DNA from: CBDCFV01 sp965203835
Lineage (GTDB): Bacteria > Chloroflexota > Dehalococcoidia > Lucifugimonadales > UBA3495
Assembly (NCBI GenBank): GCA_965203835.1
Contig: OZ241919.1
Location: 2,976,001-3,040,000 of the forward strand
Reading direction: 5' to 3'
Length of the DNA stretch: 64,000 nt
Made by a program: the position numbers and the translations under genes. Positions 26,772 through 36,374 of the stretch are shown in pieces. Numbering within the stretch: the first letter of the stretch is position 1; each line of letters opens with the position of its first letter. Under the pieces are notes generated by a model. It worked only from the letters and a program-made list of their open reading frames with translations, had not been told where the DNA came from and ran no database searches.

Positions 26772-27339
26772 TTAGATCCCAATGTCCCGGAAGCGAAATC
26801 CTCTCCACGGCTGGCCTTCTTCCCGCTCGTTGCTCCACCACTCCATTTCCCTGATCCTGTCACAATAACGGTCCAAGTCTGCCCTTCCTAAATTTTGTTG
26901 GGCCAACGCATAAGCAAAGACATCGGCGATTTGCAACCATCATAGCCTCTACTCTTTCGACCATATTCCGTATCATTTCGTATGTATTGGGTTGAGGCGT
27001 TCCCTCTCCAGGCCGAGCATCCGGATACCTTAGTCCCACGGCGAAGGCCACGATCCGATTCAGTTTGCAAAGAGACAGAATCTCCTCTACAAACTCCCTT
27101 TTCCTTGGACTTCTAATCCCTCTACTCCCGAGGAGAAATCGACCTTTGATCTCCATGTCGTAAGGCTCTTCTTTTTGCCACAGCTTCTTTTCCAAGTTGA
27201 ACAATTCCCGGAAAAATTCCCTTCTGTGTTCCGGAGGGACTCCTACACCGGCCCAAACAGTGTACCCCCCTGGAGTCCTGGGCCTGGGCCACTCTGATTC
27301 ATCTACGAAGATCAACATGTTCCAATCACCCGTCACCAT
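26772..27339 (-). pseudogene. DUF3800-like protein, frameshifted
   Basis: The N-terminal part (LIFVDESEWPRPRTPGGYTV, MEIKGRF) resembles DUF3800, which has RNase H-like acidic residues. The frame runs to about 26943 (VERVEAMM) and would then drift into an unrelated tail ending at 26860. Reading one frame over from TTGCAAATCGCC restores a convincing continuation: LQIADVFAYALAQQNLGRAD and then EMEWWSNEREEGQPWRGFRF, stopping at 26772. LQIAD is the family's late motif. So one base is missing near 26943-26946. It is either a recent pseudogene or an assembly error. The start is uncertain (27318, 27339 or GTG 27369). Confidence 0.72.
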
Positions 27340-27401
27340 ATCTTGCTGCACGGATTTATAAGATACCACTGACGATGCGATACGCGTTTTTGCATTAGCG
27401 T

Positions 27402-27407
27402 TATAAT
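27402..27407 (+). promoter_or_regulatory. Probable ileS -10 box
   Basis: A perfect TATAAT, 78 bases before the ileS ATG; the -35 at 17 bases is not consensus. It is followed at once by the leader hairpin at 27418. Confidence 0.5.
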
Positions 27408-27417
27408 AAGAGCAACC

Positions 27418-27458
27418 GGGGCATACTTCAGCACGTCGTGCCGGACGTTGAACGCCCC
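27418..27458 (+). other. Leader hairpin upstream of ileS
   Basis: GGGGC/GCCCC, then TTCA/TGAA, then GCAC-GTC-GTGC stack into one imperfect long hairpin spanning almost the whole transcribed leader. It lacks T-box features and a T-tract. Confidence 0.4.
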
Positions 27459-27484
27459 AACTCTAGTCCAGATGGTTGAATCGC

Positions 27485-30400
27485 ATGTTTAAGCCCGTTT
27501 CCAGCCGCGTCAACTTTCCCGAGGTGGACGCCGGCATACTGCAATACTGGAAAGACAAGGATGTCTTCCGCCGCACCGAGACCGAACGGGAGGACAGCCC
27601 TCTCTTTACCCTGTTCGAGGGTCCCCCCACCGCCAACGGCAGTCCCGGTATCCATCACGTCTTGGCGCGGGTGTTCAAGGACGTTATCTGCCGCTACCGC
27701 ACCATGAAGGGCTACCGTGTCCTGCGCAAGGGAGGCTGGGACACCCACGGCCTGCCGGTGGAGTTGGAGGTGGAGAAGTCCCTTGGCCTGAGCACCAAGC
27801 GTGAAGTGGAAGAGTACGGCATAGAGAAGTTCAACCAGCAGTGCCGTGAGAGCGTATTCCACTACCTGAAAGAGTGGGAAGTGCTGACCGACCGCATCGG
27901 CTACTGGGTGGACATGGACGACCCCTACGTGACGCTGGAGAACGAGTACATCGAGTCCGGCTGGTGGATCCTGAAAGAGCTGTGGAACAAGGGCTTGCTG
28001 TACCGCGACATGCGGGGCACTCCCCACTGCCCCCGTTGCGTCACCAGCCTCAGCTCCCACGAGGTGGCGCTGGGATACCGGGAGAATACCCCGGATCCGT
28101 CAACCTATGTCAAATTCCTGTTGGAGACTGTGCCCGGAGAGGGTGGTGGCTCAACAGCATTGACTTCCGACCTACCTACCTACCTGCTGGCGTGGACCAC
28201 TACCCCCTGGACCCTTCCCGGCAATACGGCACTGGCCGTTGACGAAGCTGCCGAGTACTCCATCGTGGAGCTGGAAAGGGATGGCGTTGCCGAGCGGTTG
28301 GTGCTGGCCTCCGAATTGCTGGACGCCAATCTGCGGGATTCCTATAGCGTGGTGGGCACGGTCAAAGGCGCGGACCTTATAGGCATCGGTTACCGGCCCT
28401 TGTACTCGGCGTCGGAATTTGGCGTCGAAATCCAGCGGTTCGTTCACCGGCAGACCTCCGGCGGCGTCATCACCGAATTGTCATCCGACACCCATGTAAA
28501 TCCCCAGGTCGTCGCCGCCGATTTCGTGTCAATGGAGGACGGCACCGGCATCGTACACATTGCCCCGGCCTTCGGCGACGAGGACTTGAGTTTGGGACGC
28601 GAGAAGGGATTGGCCTTCGTCCAGCCCGTCGACCTGCAAGGGAATGTCACGGGCAGCTTTCCTTGGGAGGGTGAATTCGTCAAGTCGGCCGACGAAAAGA
28701 TCATGGCCGACCTGTCCGAACGCGGGCTGCTGTTTCACCGGGACGTCTACCGTCACACCTACCCCTTCTGCTGGCGGTGCAATACGCCCCTGCTCTACTA
28801 CGCCAAGGACTCCTGGTATATCCGCACCACCGCTCAGAAAGACCGGTTGGTCTCCGGCAACAGTTCCATCAACTGGTACCCCGATTACATCAAGGAAGGC
28901 CGGTTCGGCGAGTGGCTCCGCAACAACGTGGACTGGGCCATCTCGCGGGAGCGGTACTGGGGCACGCCCATACCCATCTGGCAGTGTGACGACTGCGGGC
29001 GTACCGAGTGCATCGGCAGTGTTGCCGAGTTGGCCGAACGGTCTGCCCAGGATGTAAGCAACCTTGACCTACACCGACCCTATGTGGACAGCGTAACTTG
29101 GCCCTGCAACAATTGGGGTAATGCTTCCCCCGGACAATTGGGGATAGACCACACGCATCCATCACTTCCGGAATCCGCCGCATACTCCCCCGCAGACGCG
29201 GGGACAGTCTCTCAAACTTGCTCCGGTTCGATGTACCGAATCAAGGAGGTTGTGGACGCGTGGTTCGACTCCGGCGCCATGCCCTTTGCCCAGTGGCACT
29301 ATCCCTTCGACAACCCTGGCATCGGCCAGGACGGGCGGTTTCCCGCCGACTACATCTGTGAAGCCGTCGACCAGACTCGCGGCTGGTTCTACAGCCTCCA
29401 CGCCCTGTCCACACTGCTAGAGGGTACGCCCTCGTACCGCAACGTAATCTGCTTGGGCCTGATCCTGGACGAACGGGGCCGGAAGATGAGCAAGAGTTCC
29501 GGCAACGTCGTTGAGCCGATTCCGGTGCTGGACCAGCACGGGGCCGATGCCCTGCGATGGTACCTGTTCACTGCGTCCCATCCGGGCGAAGCGAGGCGTT
29601 TCTCGGCCAAGCTGGTCAACGAGACGCTGCGCCGGGTGTTGATGACCCTCTGGAACGTCTACTCGTTCTTCACTAACTACGCCTCCATCGACGGGTTCCA
29701 CCCCGACCAGACCCCTGAGGGTTGGAAGCCGGAGCACGAACTAGACCGATGGATACTGTCGGAACTGAACGCCCTCGTCGCCCAGGTTGACGGCTACCTG
29801 GACGGGTACGACCCCACCAACGCGGGGCGGCGGATGCAGGAATTCATCGACCGGCTGTCCAACTGGTACGTCCGGCGCAGCCGCCGCCGCTTCTGGAAGA
29901 GCGAGAACGACCAAGACAAGCTGTCGGGGTACATCACGCTGCGCACCTGCTTGGTCACCCTGTCCAAGCTGATGGCCCCGCTGTCTCCGTTCATTGCCGA
30001 GGAGATATACCGGAATCTGGTCTGCTCGGTGGACGCCGAAGCCCCCGACAGTGTGCACTTGGCTGCCTTCCCAAAGGCGGACGATTCCTTGATCGACCAG
30101 CCCCTGATGGGGGCCACCCGCTTGGCGATGTCCATCTCCAGCATGGGCCGCAACGCCCGCTCAAAGTCCGGCCTGAAGGTCCGGCAGCCCTTGGCCAGCG
30201 TCGCCGTCAAGACCCGGAACGCCGAAGAGCGCGGGTACCTGCAAATGGTGCAACCGCAGGTGTTGGAAGAACTCAACATCAAGAGCCTGGAAGTGCTGGA
30301 TGACGACTCGGAGCTGTACCGGCAGGCCACGGAAGAGGCCGGGGACAGGGCCGAGGTTACCATCCCGGTAGGCCACTACTCAGTAGCTCTGGAAGGCGGC

Positions 30401-30724
30401 TACATGGTGGCGGTGGATTCCACCATCACACCGGAACTGGCGGAAGAGGGCTTGGCAAGGGAACTGGTGCACCGCATCCAGAATCTTCGCCGTTCCGCCC
30501 AATTCGAGCTGACTGACCGGATCGTCACCTACTATGACGCGCCGGCGGAAATCGGCAACGTGATGCAGGGAAACTTCTCAGCCTACATCCGCCAGGAAAC
30601 CCTCAGCGAAGACTTGGTGGCCGGCCCTCCGCCGGACCCCGCCGGATGGCACGGAGAAGGAGCCGCTTCCGAGGAGTCCAAGGTCGAGGGGATGGAGATA
30701 ACGCTGGGGGTACGCCGCATATAA
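27485..30724 (+). CDS. ileS: Isoleucyl-tRNA synthetase, eukaryal-like (type 2) class
   Basis: Charges tRNA-Ile and edits valine. 1079 residues. The HIGH-equivalent is PGIHHV in PPTANGSPGIHHVL near residue 54, and KMSKS is at about 668 (GRKMSKSSGNVV). Between them lie the editing domain and Cys-rich segments (CPRC near 185, WRCN and CDDCG near 435-505). Length and the GIHHV form match the eukaryal/type-2 group, some of which are mupirocin-insensitive. ATG 27485 is preferred over a TTG three codons upstream; no strong ribosome site exists. mutM follows after 12 bases. Confidence 0.95.
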   Translation: MFKPVSSRVNFPEVDAGILQYWKDKDVFRRTETEREDSPLFTLFEGPPTANGSPGIHHVLARVFKDVICRYRTMKGYRVLRKGGWDTHGLPVELEVEKSLGLSTKREVEEYGIEKFNQQCRESVFHYLKEWEVLTDRIGYWVDMDDPYVTLENEYIESGWWILKELWNKGLLYRDMRGTPHCPRCVTSLSSHEVALGYRENTPDPSTYVKFLLETVPGEGGGSTALTSDLPTYLLAWTTTPWTLPGNTALAVDEAAEYSIVELERDGVAERLVLASELLDANLRDSYSVVGTVKGADLIGIGYRPLYSASEFGVEIQRFVHRQTSGGVITELSSDTHVNPQVVAADFVSMEDGTGIVHIAPAFGDEDLSLGREKGLAFVQPVDLQGNVTGSFPWEGEFVKSADEKIMADLSERGLLFHRDVYRHTYPFCWRCNTPLLYYAKDSWYIRTTAQKDRLVSGNSSINWYPDYIKEGRFGEWLRNNVDWAISRERYWGTPIPIWQCDDCGRTECIGSVAELAERSAQDVSNLDLHRPYVDSVTWPCNNWGNASPGQLGIDHTHPSLPESAAYSPADAGTVSQTCSGSMYRIKEVVDAWFDSGAMPFAQWHYPFDNPGIGQDGRFPADYICEAVDQTRGWFYSLHALSTLLEGTPSYRNVICLGLILDERGRKMSKSSGNVVEPIPVLDQHGADALRWYLFTASHPGEARRFSAKLVNETLRRVLMTLWNVYSFFTNYASIDGFHPDQTPEGWKPEHELDRWILSELNALVAQVDGYLDGYDPTNAGRRMQEFIDRLSNWYVRRSRRRFWKSENDQDKLSGYITLRTCLVTLSKLMAPLSPFIAEEIYRNLVCSVDAEAPDSVHLAAFPKADDSLIDQPLMGATRLAMSISSMGRNARSKSGLKVRQPLASVAVKTRNAEERGYLQMVQPQVLEELNIKSLEVLDDDSELYRQATEEAGDRAEVTIPVGHYSVALEGGYMVAVDSTITPELAEEGLARELVHRIQNLRRSAQFELTDRIVTYYDAPAEIGNVMQGNFSAYIRQETLSEDLVAGPPPDPAGWHGEGAASEESKVEGMEITLGVRRI

Positions 30725-30736
30725 GCGGGCCAGCCG

Positions 30737-31555
30737 ATGCCGGAGCTTCCCGAAGTAGAAAACGCCCGCCGCTGCCTGGTCCGCGCCGGACTCCCCGGCA
30801 GGACTTTTGCCGGGGCCAACATCGGGTGGGCCAAGACCGTCAAGACTCCGGCGTTAGAGGAATTCGTGCTGGGCCTGCGGGGCAGCCGCGCCCTGGACGT
30901 ACACCGGCGGGGCAAGTACATCCTGGTCCCGTTGCTCGACGACGAAGACCGGGACAAGACGTTCATCCTGCACTTGGGAATGACCGGCGGGCTGGGCGTC
31001 TACCCCAAGTCCAAGCCCCCCGATCCAATGGTGCGCCACACCTTCCCCTTGGACAACGGCAACGAGTTGCGGTTTGCCGATGGCCGGAAGTTCGGCAAGA
31101 TGTGGCTTGTGGACGACCCGGCGGAAGTCCTTCCCCCGCTGAGCCCGGAGCCATTGGAAGGCGGTTTGACGACCGACTGGCTGGCCAAATCGCTGGAAGG
31201 CCGCAAGGTCCCCATCAAAGGGCTGCTGCTTGAGCAGTCGGTAGTCGCCGGTATGGGGAACATCTACGCCGACGAATCGCTTTTCCTGGCAAAAATCAGC
31301 CCGACCCGCTTGGCGGGTGAACTTTCCAATAGTGAAATAGAACAGCTACAGCAAGCCATCGTCGCCGCCCTGACCTACGGCGTGGGAGTGTACGACAAAG
31401 CCCGCGAAGAGATGTGGCCTGACCCACCCAGGGCACTCACCGGCTGGACCATTTCACGGGCGGATGGCGCGCCATGCCCCCGCTGCGCCGGCCCCTTCGC
31501 CGCCATCCGCGTCCGCGGACGCGGCACCTACTACTGCCCCAACTGCCAGCGTTGA
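30737..31555 (+). CDS. mutM: Formamidopyrimidine-DNA glycosylase
   Basis: Removes 8-oxoguanine and FapyG, with AP-lyase activity. 272 residues. The catalytic Pro-Glu after Met (PELPEVE), Lys in RRGKYIL near 57, the H2TH region (GMGNIYADESLFLAKISP) and a C-terminal zinc finger (CPRCAGPF ... YYCPNCQR) are all present. It follows ileS by 12 bases and is probably co-transcribed. It converges with the PPOX gene 9 bases away. Confidence 0.95.
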   Translation: MPELPEVENARRCLVRAGLPGRTFAGANIGWAKTVKTPALEEFVLGLRGSRALDVHRRGKYILVPLLDDEDRDKTFILHLGMTGGLGVYPKSKPPDPMVRHTFPLDNGNELRFADGRKFGKMWLVDDPAEVLPPLSPEPLEGGLTTDWLAKSLEGRKVPIKGLLLEQSVVAGMGNIYADESLFLAKISPTRLAGELSNSEIEQLQQAIVAALTYGVGVYDKAREEMWPDPPRALTGWTISRADGAPCPRCAGPFAAIRVRGRGTYYCPNCQR

Positions 31556-31564
31556 TGCAGCCCC

Positions 31565-31984
31565 CTACGCAGCCGTCCCATAGATGCGCTCCGGCACAAC
31601 GATGATCACCGAGCGCCGGTCGTCCCGCATCGCCTGATCGAACTCTTCCCAGTTGGGATGTTCCTCTCCGGAGGCGGCCCTGAAGGTATCCTGCAGGGCC
31701 AACCGCAACTCTTCGGCGTCGGTGTTGCCGGCCGACAGTATGGTGGCTTGGCCTTCCAGCACCACGAACCCCCACCAGCTTTCGTTGGACACCAACAAAG
31801 AACAATTGGGATTGCGCCGCAGGTTGTGCAACTTGGCTCTCGTCTCGGTGACCGTGAAGGCGATCCCGTCCCTGTAGGGACCGCAACTGATGATGCTCAT
31901 CTGCGCGTTTCCGTCACGCCGGAAGGTGGTCAGCACACCCCGGTGTGTTTGGGTGGCGAATTCTCTTACCTTGTCGGGAAGCAT
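31565..31984 (-). CDS. PPOX-class (pyridoxamine oxidase-like) flavin/F420-binding protein
   Basis: 139 residues with the split-barrel fold: HRGVLTTFRRDGNAQMSIIS, then TETRAKLHNLRRNPNCSLLV and EGQATIL. This is the pattern of PPOX-class F420- or FMN-dependent oxidoreductases; whether the cofactor is F420 or FMN is not decidable here. AGGAGGAATAC gives an excellent ribosome site. It follows the GNAT gene on the minus strand by 32 bases. Confidence 0.82.
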   Translation of the reverse strand: MLPDKVREFATQTHRGVLTTFRRDGNAQMSIISCGPYRDGIAFTVTETRAKLHNLRRNPNCSLLVSNESWWGFVVLEGQATILSAGNTDAEELRLALQDTFRAASGEEHPNWEEFDQAMRDDRRSVIIVVPERIYGTAA

Positions 31985-32016
31985 GTATTCCTCCTGGCTG
32001 TTTTATGGCCGGGGCC

Positions 32017-32499
32017 TCAGGACCCCAGCACAAAGTCTATTTCCAGCAAGTAGTAATCGGACTGCACCATGCCCAGGTCGAGGTAGACCTGTTGCGCCAC
32101 GTGGTTGTTCTTCTCCACGTACAGCCTGAACCCGCAAACGTCGCCCTGTGCTTCCGCCTCGGCTTTCACGTATGCTTCCAAGGCCCGGTAAACGCCGCGC
32201 CGCCGGTAATCGGATGACACGTACACGCTCTGGATCCACCAGAAGTAGCCGTTGCGCCAGTCGCTCCACTCGTAGGTTATCATGAGCTGGCCCACAACCC
32301 GGCCCTCAGCCTCGGCGATGCAGTAAAAGCCCCGGTCGCCGTTGGCGAACACCGCCGACACACCGGTGTTCAGCGTGTCCATGTCCAACCTTTTGCCCTC
32401 TGACTCCCAAGCAAGGGCCTCGTTGAACCGGACTATGGTTTCCTGGTCGGCGGCGGTAGCCCGGCGTACCTTCAAACCAAGGGGCTGTTCATTGGCCAT
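32017..32499 (-). CDS. GNAT-family N-acetyltransferase
   Basis: 160 residues. The acetyl-CoA-binding motif A is clear: VSSDYRRRGVYRALEAYVKA, preceded by IQSVYV, and followed by the FRLYVEKNNHVAQQVYLDLG block. The acceptor is unknown. It lies between sbcC and the PPOX gene, all on the minus strand, with 48 and 32 base gaps, so these may form one unit. Confidence 0.85.
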   Translation of the reverse strand: MANEQPLGLKVRRATAADQETIVRFNEALAWESEGKRLDMDTLNTGVSAVFANGDRGFYCIAEAEGRVVGQLMITYEWSDWRNGYFWWIQSVYVSSDYRRRGVYRALEAYVKAEAEAQGDVCGFRLYVEKNNHVAQQVYLDLGMVQSDYYLLEIDFVLGS

Positions 32500-32547
32500 A
32501 TCGCTTTCCTACTCCGGCTCTATAAGGATTGGAACTACCTTTGCGCC

Positions 32548-35157
32548 TTAGCTGATCCAGAACGTCGATCCCATCTCCTCTTTCTGCACCTCTATGCGCA
32601 CCGGGAAGGCGTCCTTCAGGTCTTCCAAATGGGTAATGACGATGATTTTATCGAAGTCGTCCTCTATCGCGCTGATGACGTCCAGTATGCGCTCCCGCCC
32701 GGCGATGTCCTGGGAGCCGAAACCCTCGTCGATGAACAGCGTTGGCAGGGGCGCGCCCATCCTCTGGGCCAGCACCTTGGAGAGGGCTATCCGCAGGGCC
32801 AAGTTAACGCGGAAGGCCTCGCCGCCGCTGTACATCTCGTAGCTGCGGGAGCCAAGTTCGTCGCTGACGTTTATTTGCAGCGTTTCGATGGGGTCGCCCT
32901 GGCCGGAACGGCGCTCCCGCTGGGTTTCCATCTTTACGTGCATCCGGTTGTCGGTCATACGGCCCAGCAACGCGTTGGCCTCCTCTTCCAGCCGGGGCAC
33001 CACCGTTTCAATGAGCATCGCCTGGATTCCCTGCCGTCCGAAGGCCGTCATCAACTCCTGGTAAATGCCTTCGTCTTCCCTGCAGGCAGCCAAGCGGGCC
33101 TCATCTTTTGTTGCTTCCCGGCGCAGGTTGTGGAGACGCTGTTGTTCCCCTTCGAGCCATCCTTGGCGGGCGATTGCGGCCTGTCGGGAGTTTTGTATTT
33201 CAGCATGGGCTTTCTCAGCCTCGGCCAAGCGTTGCTGCCATAACGGCGACTCAGCAACCGCCTCTTCGTCGGCTTGGCGCCTCTGCTGGGCCAACGCCAA
33301 GTCGTTCCGCCGCCGCTCTAGCAGTTCCCGGATGCGGGCCAGGGACTCCTCTTCCACGGGCAGGTTTTCAAGGGCTTGGCCCAAGCCGGCCAGTTGCTGC
33401 TCGAAGGGCTGGAGACTGCGAGCCTCGGCGTAGCACCGCTGGCGTTCCTCTTCGCTGTAGTCCAAAGACTTGATTTCCGACTGCACCGTCTTCAGATTGG
33501 AGTATTCTTCCCGGGCGTACTCTTTCGATTGCAACGACAGGTGAGCGGCTTCAAGTTGTGCCTTGACTTGGGCCAATTCGGCCTGGGCTTCGCGTGACTC
33601 CCGGATGAGCAGTTCCAACCGTTCAAGCCTTGCGTCCCCTTCCCGCTGGGCCTTGGCCACGGCCTGCTGCCGCTGGTCCGTCTCCTTTTCCAAGTCCGCC
33701 TTTTCAGTCTCCAGTCCTTGCAACGACGCTTGGTTTTTCCGGTAAAGGTTTCGCTTGTCGGTAATGTCCTTCTGGTAGGTCTCGGCAAGCCGCCCGCATC
33801 CGTCCCGGCCCAAGGGCGACTGGCAAAGAGGGCAGACCGCCCCCGCGTCTCCGTGGCTGGAATGTTCCAGAAGCTCCAGCTTGGAGCGCAATTCCAGACC
33901 CTCGACCCTGTACCGTTCGGCCGCGCTCTGGGCTTCGCCGATGGCCGTGGACAATTTGTTCACCCTGTCCTGCCCTGCGGCGACCGTCGTCTTCTCCTTT
34001 TCCAAGCCCTCCAGGTTGGCGCGGGTCTGTTCCCGTTGCTCCAGCAGGCCCGCCTCAGCATTGGCCTTTCGCGGCAGCTCCTCTTCCGTCCTTTGGGTCA
34101 ATTGCTTGATGTGGGATTCCAGCGTTCCTCGATTGCCCTCGATGGCCCGCAGTAACCTGTTCTCTTTCTCCGTAAGTTGGTCGAACCGGGAACGGGCGGC
34201 CTCCAGTGCGTCGAGCCGTCCACGGGCCTTGGTGAGCCGTTCCGCGCCGGCGCGTATCGCATCTGCCTCTCTGGTGAGCTTCATATAGTGCGCGATGCGT
34301 TCCCGGCTGGCGGCCTCGGCGGACTCCAACTGCCCTATCTCCCGCCGATGGGCCTCCATTTGCTCTTGCAACTCCGCCGACTGGGCCTTGAGACGCTCCA
34401 ATTCCGATACCTTGGCCCGTAGTTCATCCACGACACGGCGGCTCTCCTCCGCTTGGCGGTCAATGGAGTCAATCTGGGCCCTGACCTGTTCCAACTCCTC
34501 CGCCGGGTCGCCGATGGACTCAATATCCAAGCGCAGCCGCGCCAGCGACCCTTCCATCTCCGCTGCGCCGGTCCTGCTTTCGTCCAAGGACTTTTTGGCC
34601 AGTTCCTGCAACCGGTCGTAGTCTTCCAATCCCAGTATCTTGGCCAACACCGCCTTGCGGTCGGCGGGTGTCTTGTTGGTGAACTCGTCGGCGCGGCCTT
34701 GGAGGAGAAAGGCGGAATTGACGAACGAGTCGTAGTCCATGCCGATGGTCTGATCGATCCTGGCTTGGGTCTCGCGGATGTTGTTTCCGGGAATAGGCCG
34801 GGCCTCGCCAGTCTGTTCCTGACCGGGACCGCCCAGCACCTGGAACTGCAAGTCGGAAGCCCCTTGCCGCCGCCTGCCGCCGCCTCGGGAACGGCTCCTG
34901 ATAACCCGGTACACCGTGCCCCGCGATACGAACTCCAGCTCTACCCGCATCTCCTCGGCGCCGTAGGATATGAGCGCGTCCTGGGTCTTGGCGCGGGACT
35001 CGCCCCACAGGCACCAAGTAATGGCGTCCAGCAACGCCGACTTGCCATGGCCGTTGGACCCGCACAAACAGGCGACGTGTATCCCTTGAAAGTCAAGGGT
35101 AGGCACGTCCTCCCGGTAGCACAGGAAGTTCCTAACGTTGAGGCGGACGGGTATCAT
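32548..35157 (-). CDS. sbcC: SbcC/Rad50-type SMC-like ATPase
   Basis: 869 residues. Walker A GSNGHGKSALL near residue 33, long coiled coils, a zinc-hook CPLC with flanking sequence near 441, and C-terminal ABC signature SGGEAFRVNLALRIALS with LFIDEGFGSQD. With SbcD/Mre11 this processes hairpins and double-strand ends. No sbcD is next to it in the window: upstream is McrC on the same strand, 107 bases away, and downstream GNAT. It is therefore either paired with an unlinked sbcD or recruited to the restriction locus. Confidence 0.92.
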   Translation of the reverse strand: MIPVRLNVRNFLCYREDVPTLDFQGIHVACLCGSNGHGKSALLDAITWCLWGESRAKTQDALISYGAEEMRVELEFVSRGTVYRVIRSRSRGGGRRRQGASDLQFQVLGGPGQEQTGEARPIPGNNIRETQARIDQTIGMDYDSFVNSAFLLQGRADEFTNKTPADRKAVLAKILGLEDYDRLQELAKKSLDESRTGAAEMEGSLARLRLDIESIGDPAEELEQVRAQIDSIDRQAEESRRVVDELRAKVSELERLKAQSAELQEQMEAHRREIGQLESAEAASRERIAHYMKLTREADAIRAGAERLTKARGRLDALEAARSRFDQLTEKENRLLRAIEGNRGTLESHIKQLTQRTEEELPRKANAEAGLLEQREQTRANLEGLEKEKTTVAAGQDRVNKLSTAIGEAQSAAERYRVEGLELRSKLELLEHSSHGDAGAVCPLCQSPLGRDGCGRLAETYQKDITDKRNLYRKNQASLQGLETEKADLEKETDQRQQAVAKAQREGDARLERLELLIRESREAQAELAQVKAQLEAAHLSLQSKEYAREEYSNLKTVQSEIKSLDYSEEERQRCYAEARSLQPFEQQLAGLGQALENLPVEEESLARIRELLERRRNDLALAQQRRQADEEAVAESPLWQQRLAEAEKAHAEIQNSRQAAIARQGWLEGEQQRLHNLRREATKDEARLAACREDEGIYQELMTAFGRQGIQAMLIETVVPRLEEEANALLGRMTDNRMHVKMETQRERRSGQGDPIETLQINVSDELGSRSYEMYSGGEAFRVNLALRIALSKVLAQRMGAPLPTLFIDEGFGSQDIAGRERILDVISAIEDDFDKIIVITHLEDLKDAFPVRIEVQKEEMGSTFWIS

Positions 35158-35264
35158 GGATACACTTCTTGAAGGCGTGTAATTCTACTACGGGCAAATA
35201 ATCCCGTCTTCCCCTCGGTCTTCAATCGAAATTCTCTCCGTGAGACGAGTGAGGGACCTACGTG

Positions 35265-36374
35265 TCATTCCACATAAAATGGGTGGGAGTCCACCATTGC
35301 CAACAACTGGCGTCTTATCACACTGGCATTTGACGCCAAGTCAACCGTAGCGAAACGGATAGTGTGTCCCTGTATGACTACGGCTTCGTCTACCATTTCG
35401 CCGACCATAGGGTGCAGCATCAACCCGGATGAGTTTGCCGACAGCGGGTCACCATCGCTCTCCTGTGAGCGCAGGTAGGCGTAGATCTGGTATATGTATC
35501 CGCTGCGTAACGTCTCCCTCCGGTATTGCCCGGAAGTCAAAACGGAAGTGAACTTCGTATCGATGACAATGCGGCGGCCATCGGTCGGATATTCCAGCAC
35601 GATGTCGGTTTTCATTGCCGGAAGAATGGACTCAATACCGGGAGTTGGGTTGTCTTTGGGCCAATCGATTCTCTTGCCGGCGCTAACGCGCCACCCCGAC
35701 GGCCCTAATACGACATCATAGAAACCAGCTACGGCCTTTTCAAACAGCCACCGGAGCCATTCAATATCATTCCTGTCCGGTGAGTTCAAGCGCGTGTCGC
35801 CCAATTGTTCGTTGGGCAATGCCAAATCGAAGGCCAGCCTCGCTGCGGCGACCATCTGGCGGTCGTTGGCATCGAAACGTCCGAATCTGTCTACGGAGAC
35901 TTCGGTCCGGGTTGGTTTCTCGCCCATTACTCCCAGCCGCTCCAACCGCGCCGCTAAAGAACGGCAACGCTGGGCCAGGTCCCGGCGTCGGGTTATACCG
36001 GTCAGTTTAACCAACGCCGCCCGGACAAACCGGTTTCGGGGAGTGTCAATGGTTAGCTCGTCGAACCCGCAAGCGATCATGCCCCGTTCCAGCAATCGGC
36101 GAGTCTCCGTATATCGGAGGTCAATCCTGCCCCGAACCCGGTTTAATGTCGCGTGTTTCGTCCTCCATCCGAAACTCAGGTTCCGGGCCAGCCGCCGTTC
36201 CACCTCATGGGACAGGATTTCCGCTACGAGGTCAGGGATGTAGTCGGGGTTCTCCTCAACTCCGACTCGCTTCTCGTTGCTAATCAATCGGACCAAGTCC
36301 GAAGCGTAAAGCAACAGCAGCCAGATATTCCTTACAGGAATCCGGTGCCGCCCGGAAAGGACGCTCGCAACCAT
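35265..36374 (-). CDS. mcrC: McrC-like nuclease subunit
   Basis: 369 residues. Partner nuclease of McrB in a type IV modification-dependent restriction system. The N-terminal part (IPVRNIWLLLLYASDLVRL) matches the McrC 5-methylcytosine restriction family, and the C-terminal PD-(D/E)XK core is visible as MKTDIVLEY followed by RIVIDTKFT near residue 270. It starts one base inside the mcrB stop (TAATG), so translation is coupled and the pair is made stoichiometrically. Confidence 0.9.
   Translation of the reverse strand: MVASVLSGRHRIPVRNIWLLLLYASDLVRLISNEKRVGVEENPDYIPDLVAEILSHEVERRLARNLSFGWRTKHATLNRVRGRIDLRYTETRRLLERGMIACGFDELTIDTPRNRFVRAALVKLTGITRRRDLAQRCRSLAARLERLGVMGEKPTRTEVSVDRFGRFDANDRQMVAAARLAFDLALPNEQLGDTRLNSPDRNDIEWLRWLFEKAVAGFYDVVLGPSGWRVSAGKRIDWPKDNPTPGIESILPAMKTDIVLEYPTDGRRIVIDTKFTSVLTSGQYRRETLRSGYIYQIYAYLRSQESDGDPLSANSSGLMLHPMVGEMVDEAVVIQGHTIRFATVDLASNASVIRRQLLAMVDSHPFYVE

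Noticed and set aside
27370..27484. T-box riboswitch before ileS
   Set aside because: No conserved T-box sequence or specifier-loop structure, and no terminator; only a single long hairpin.
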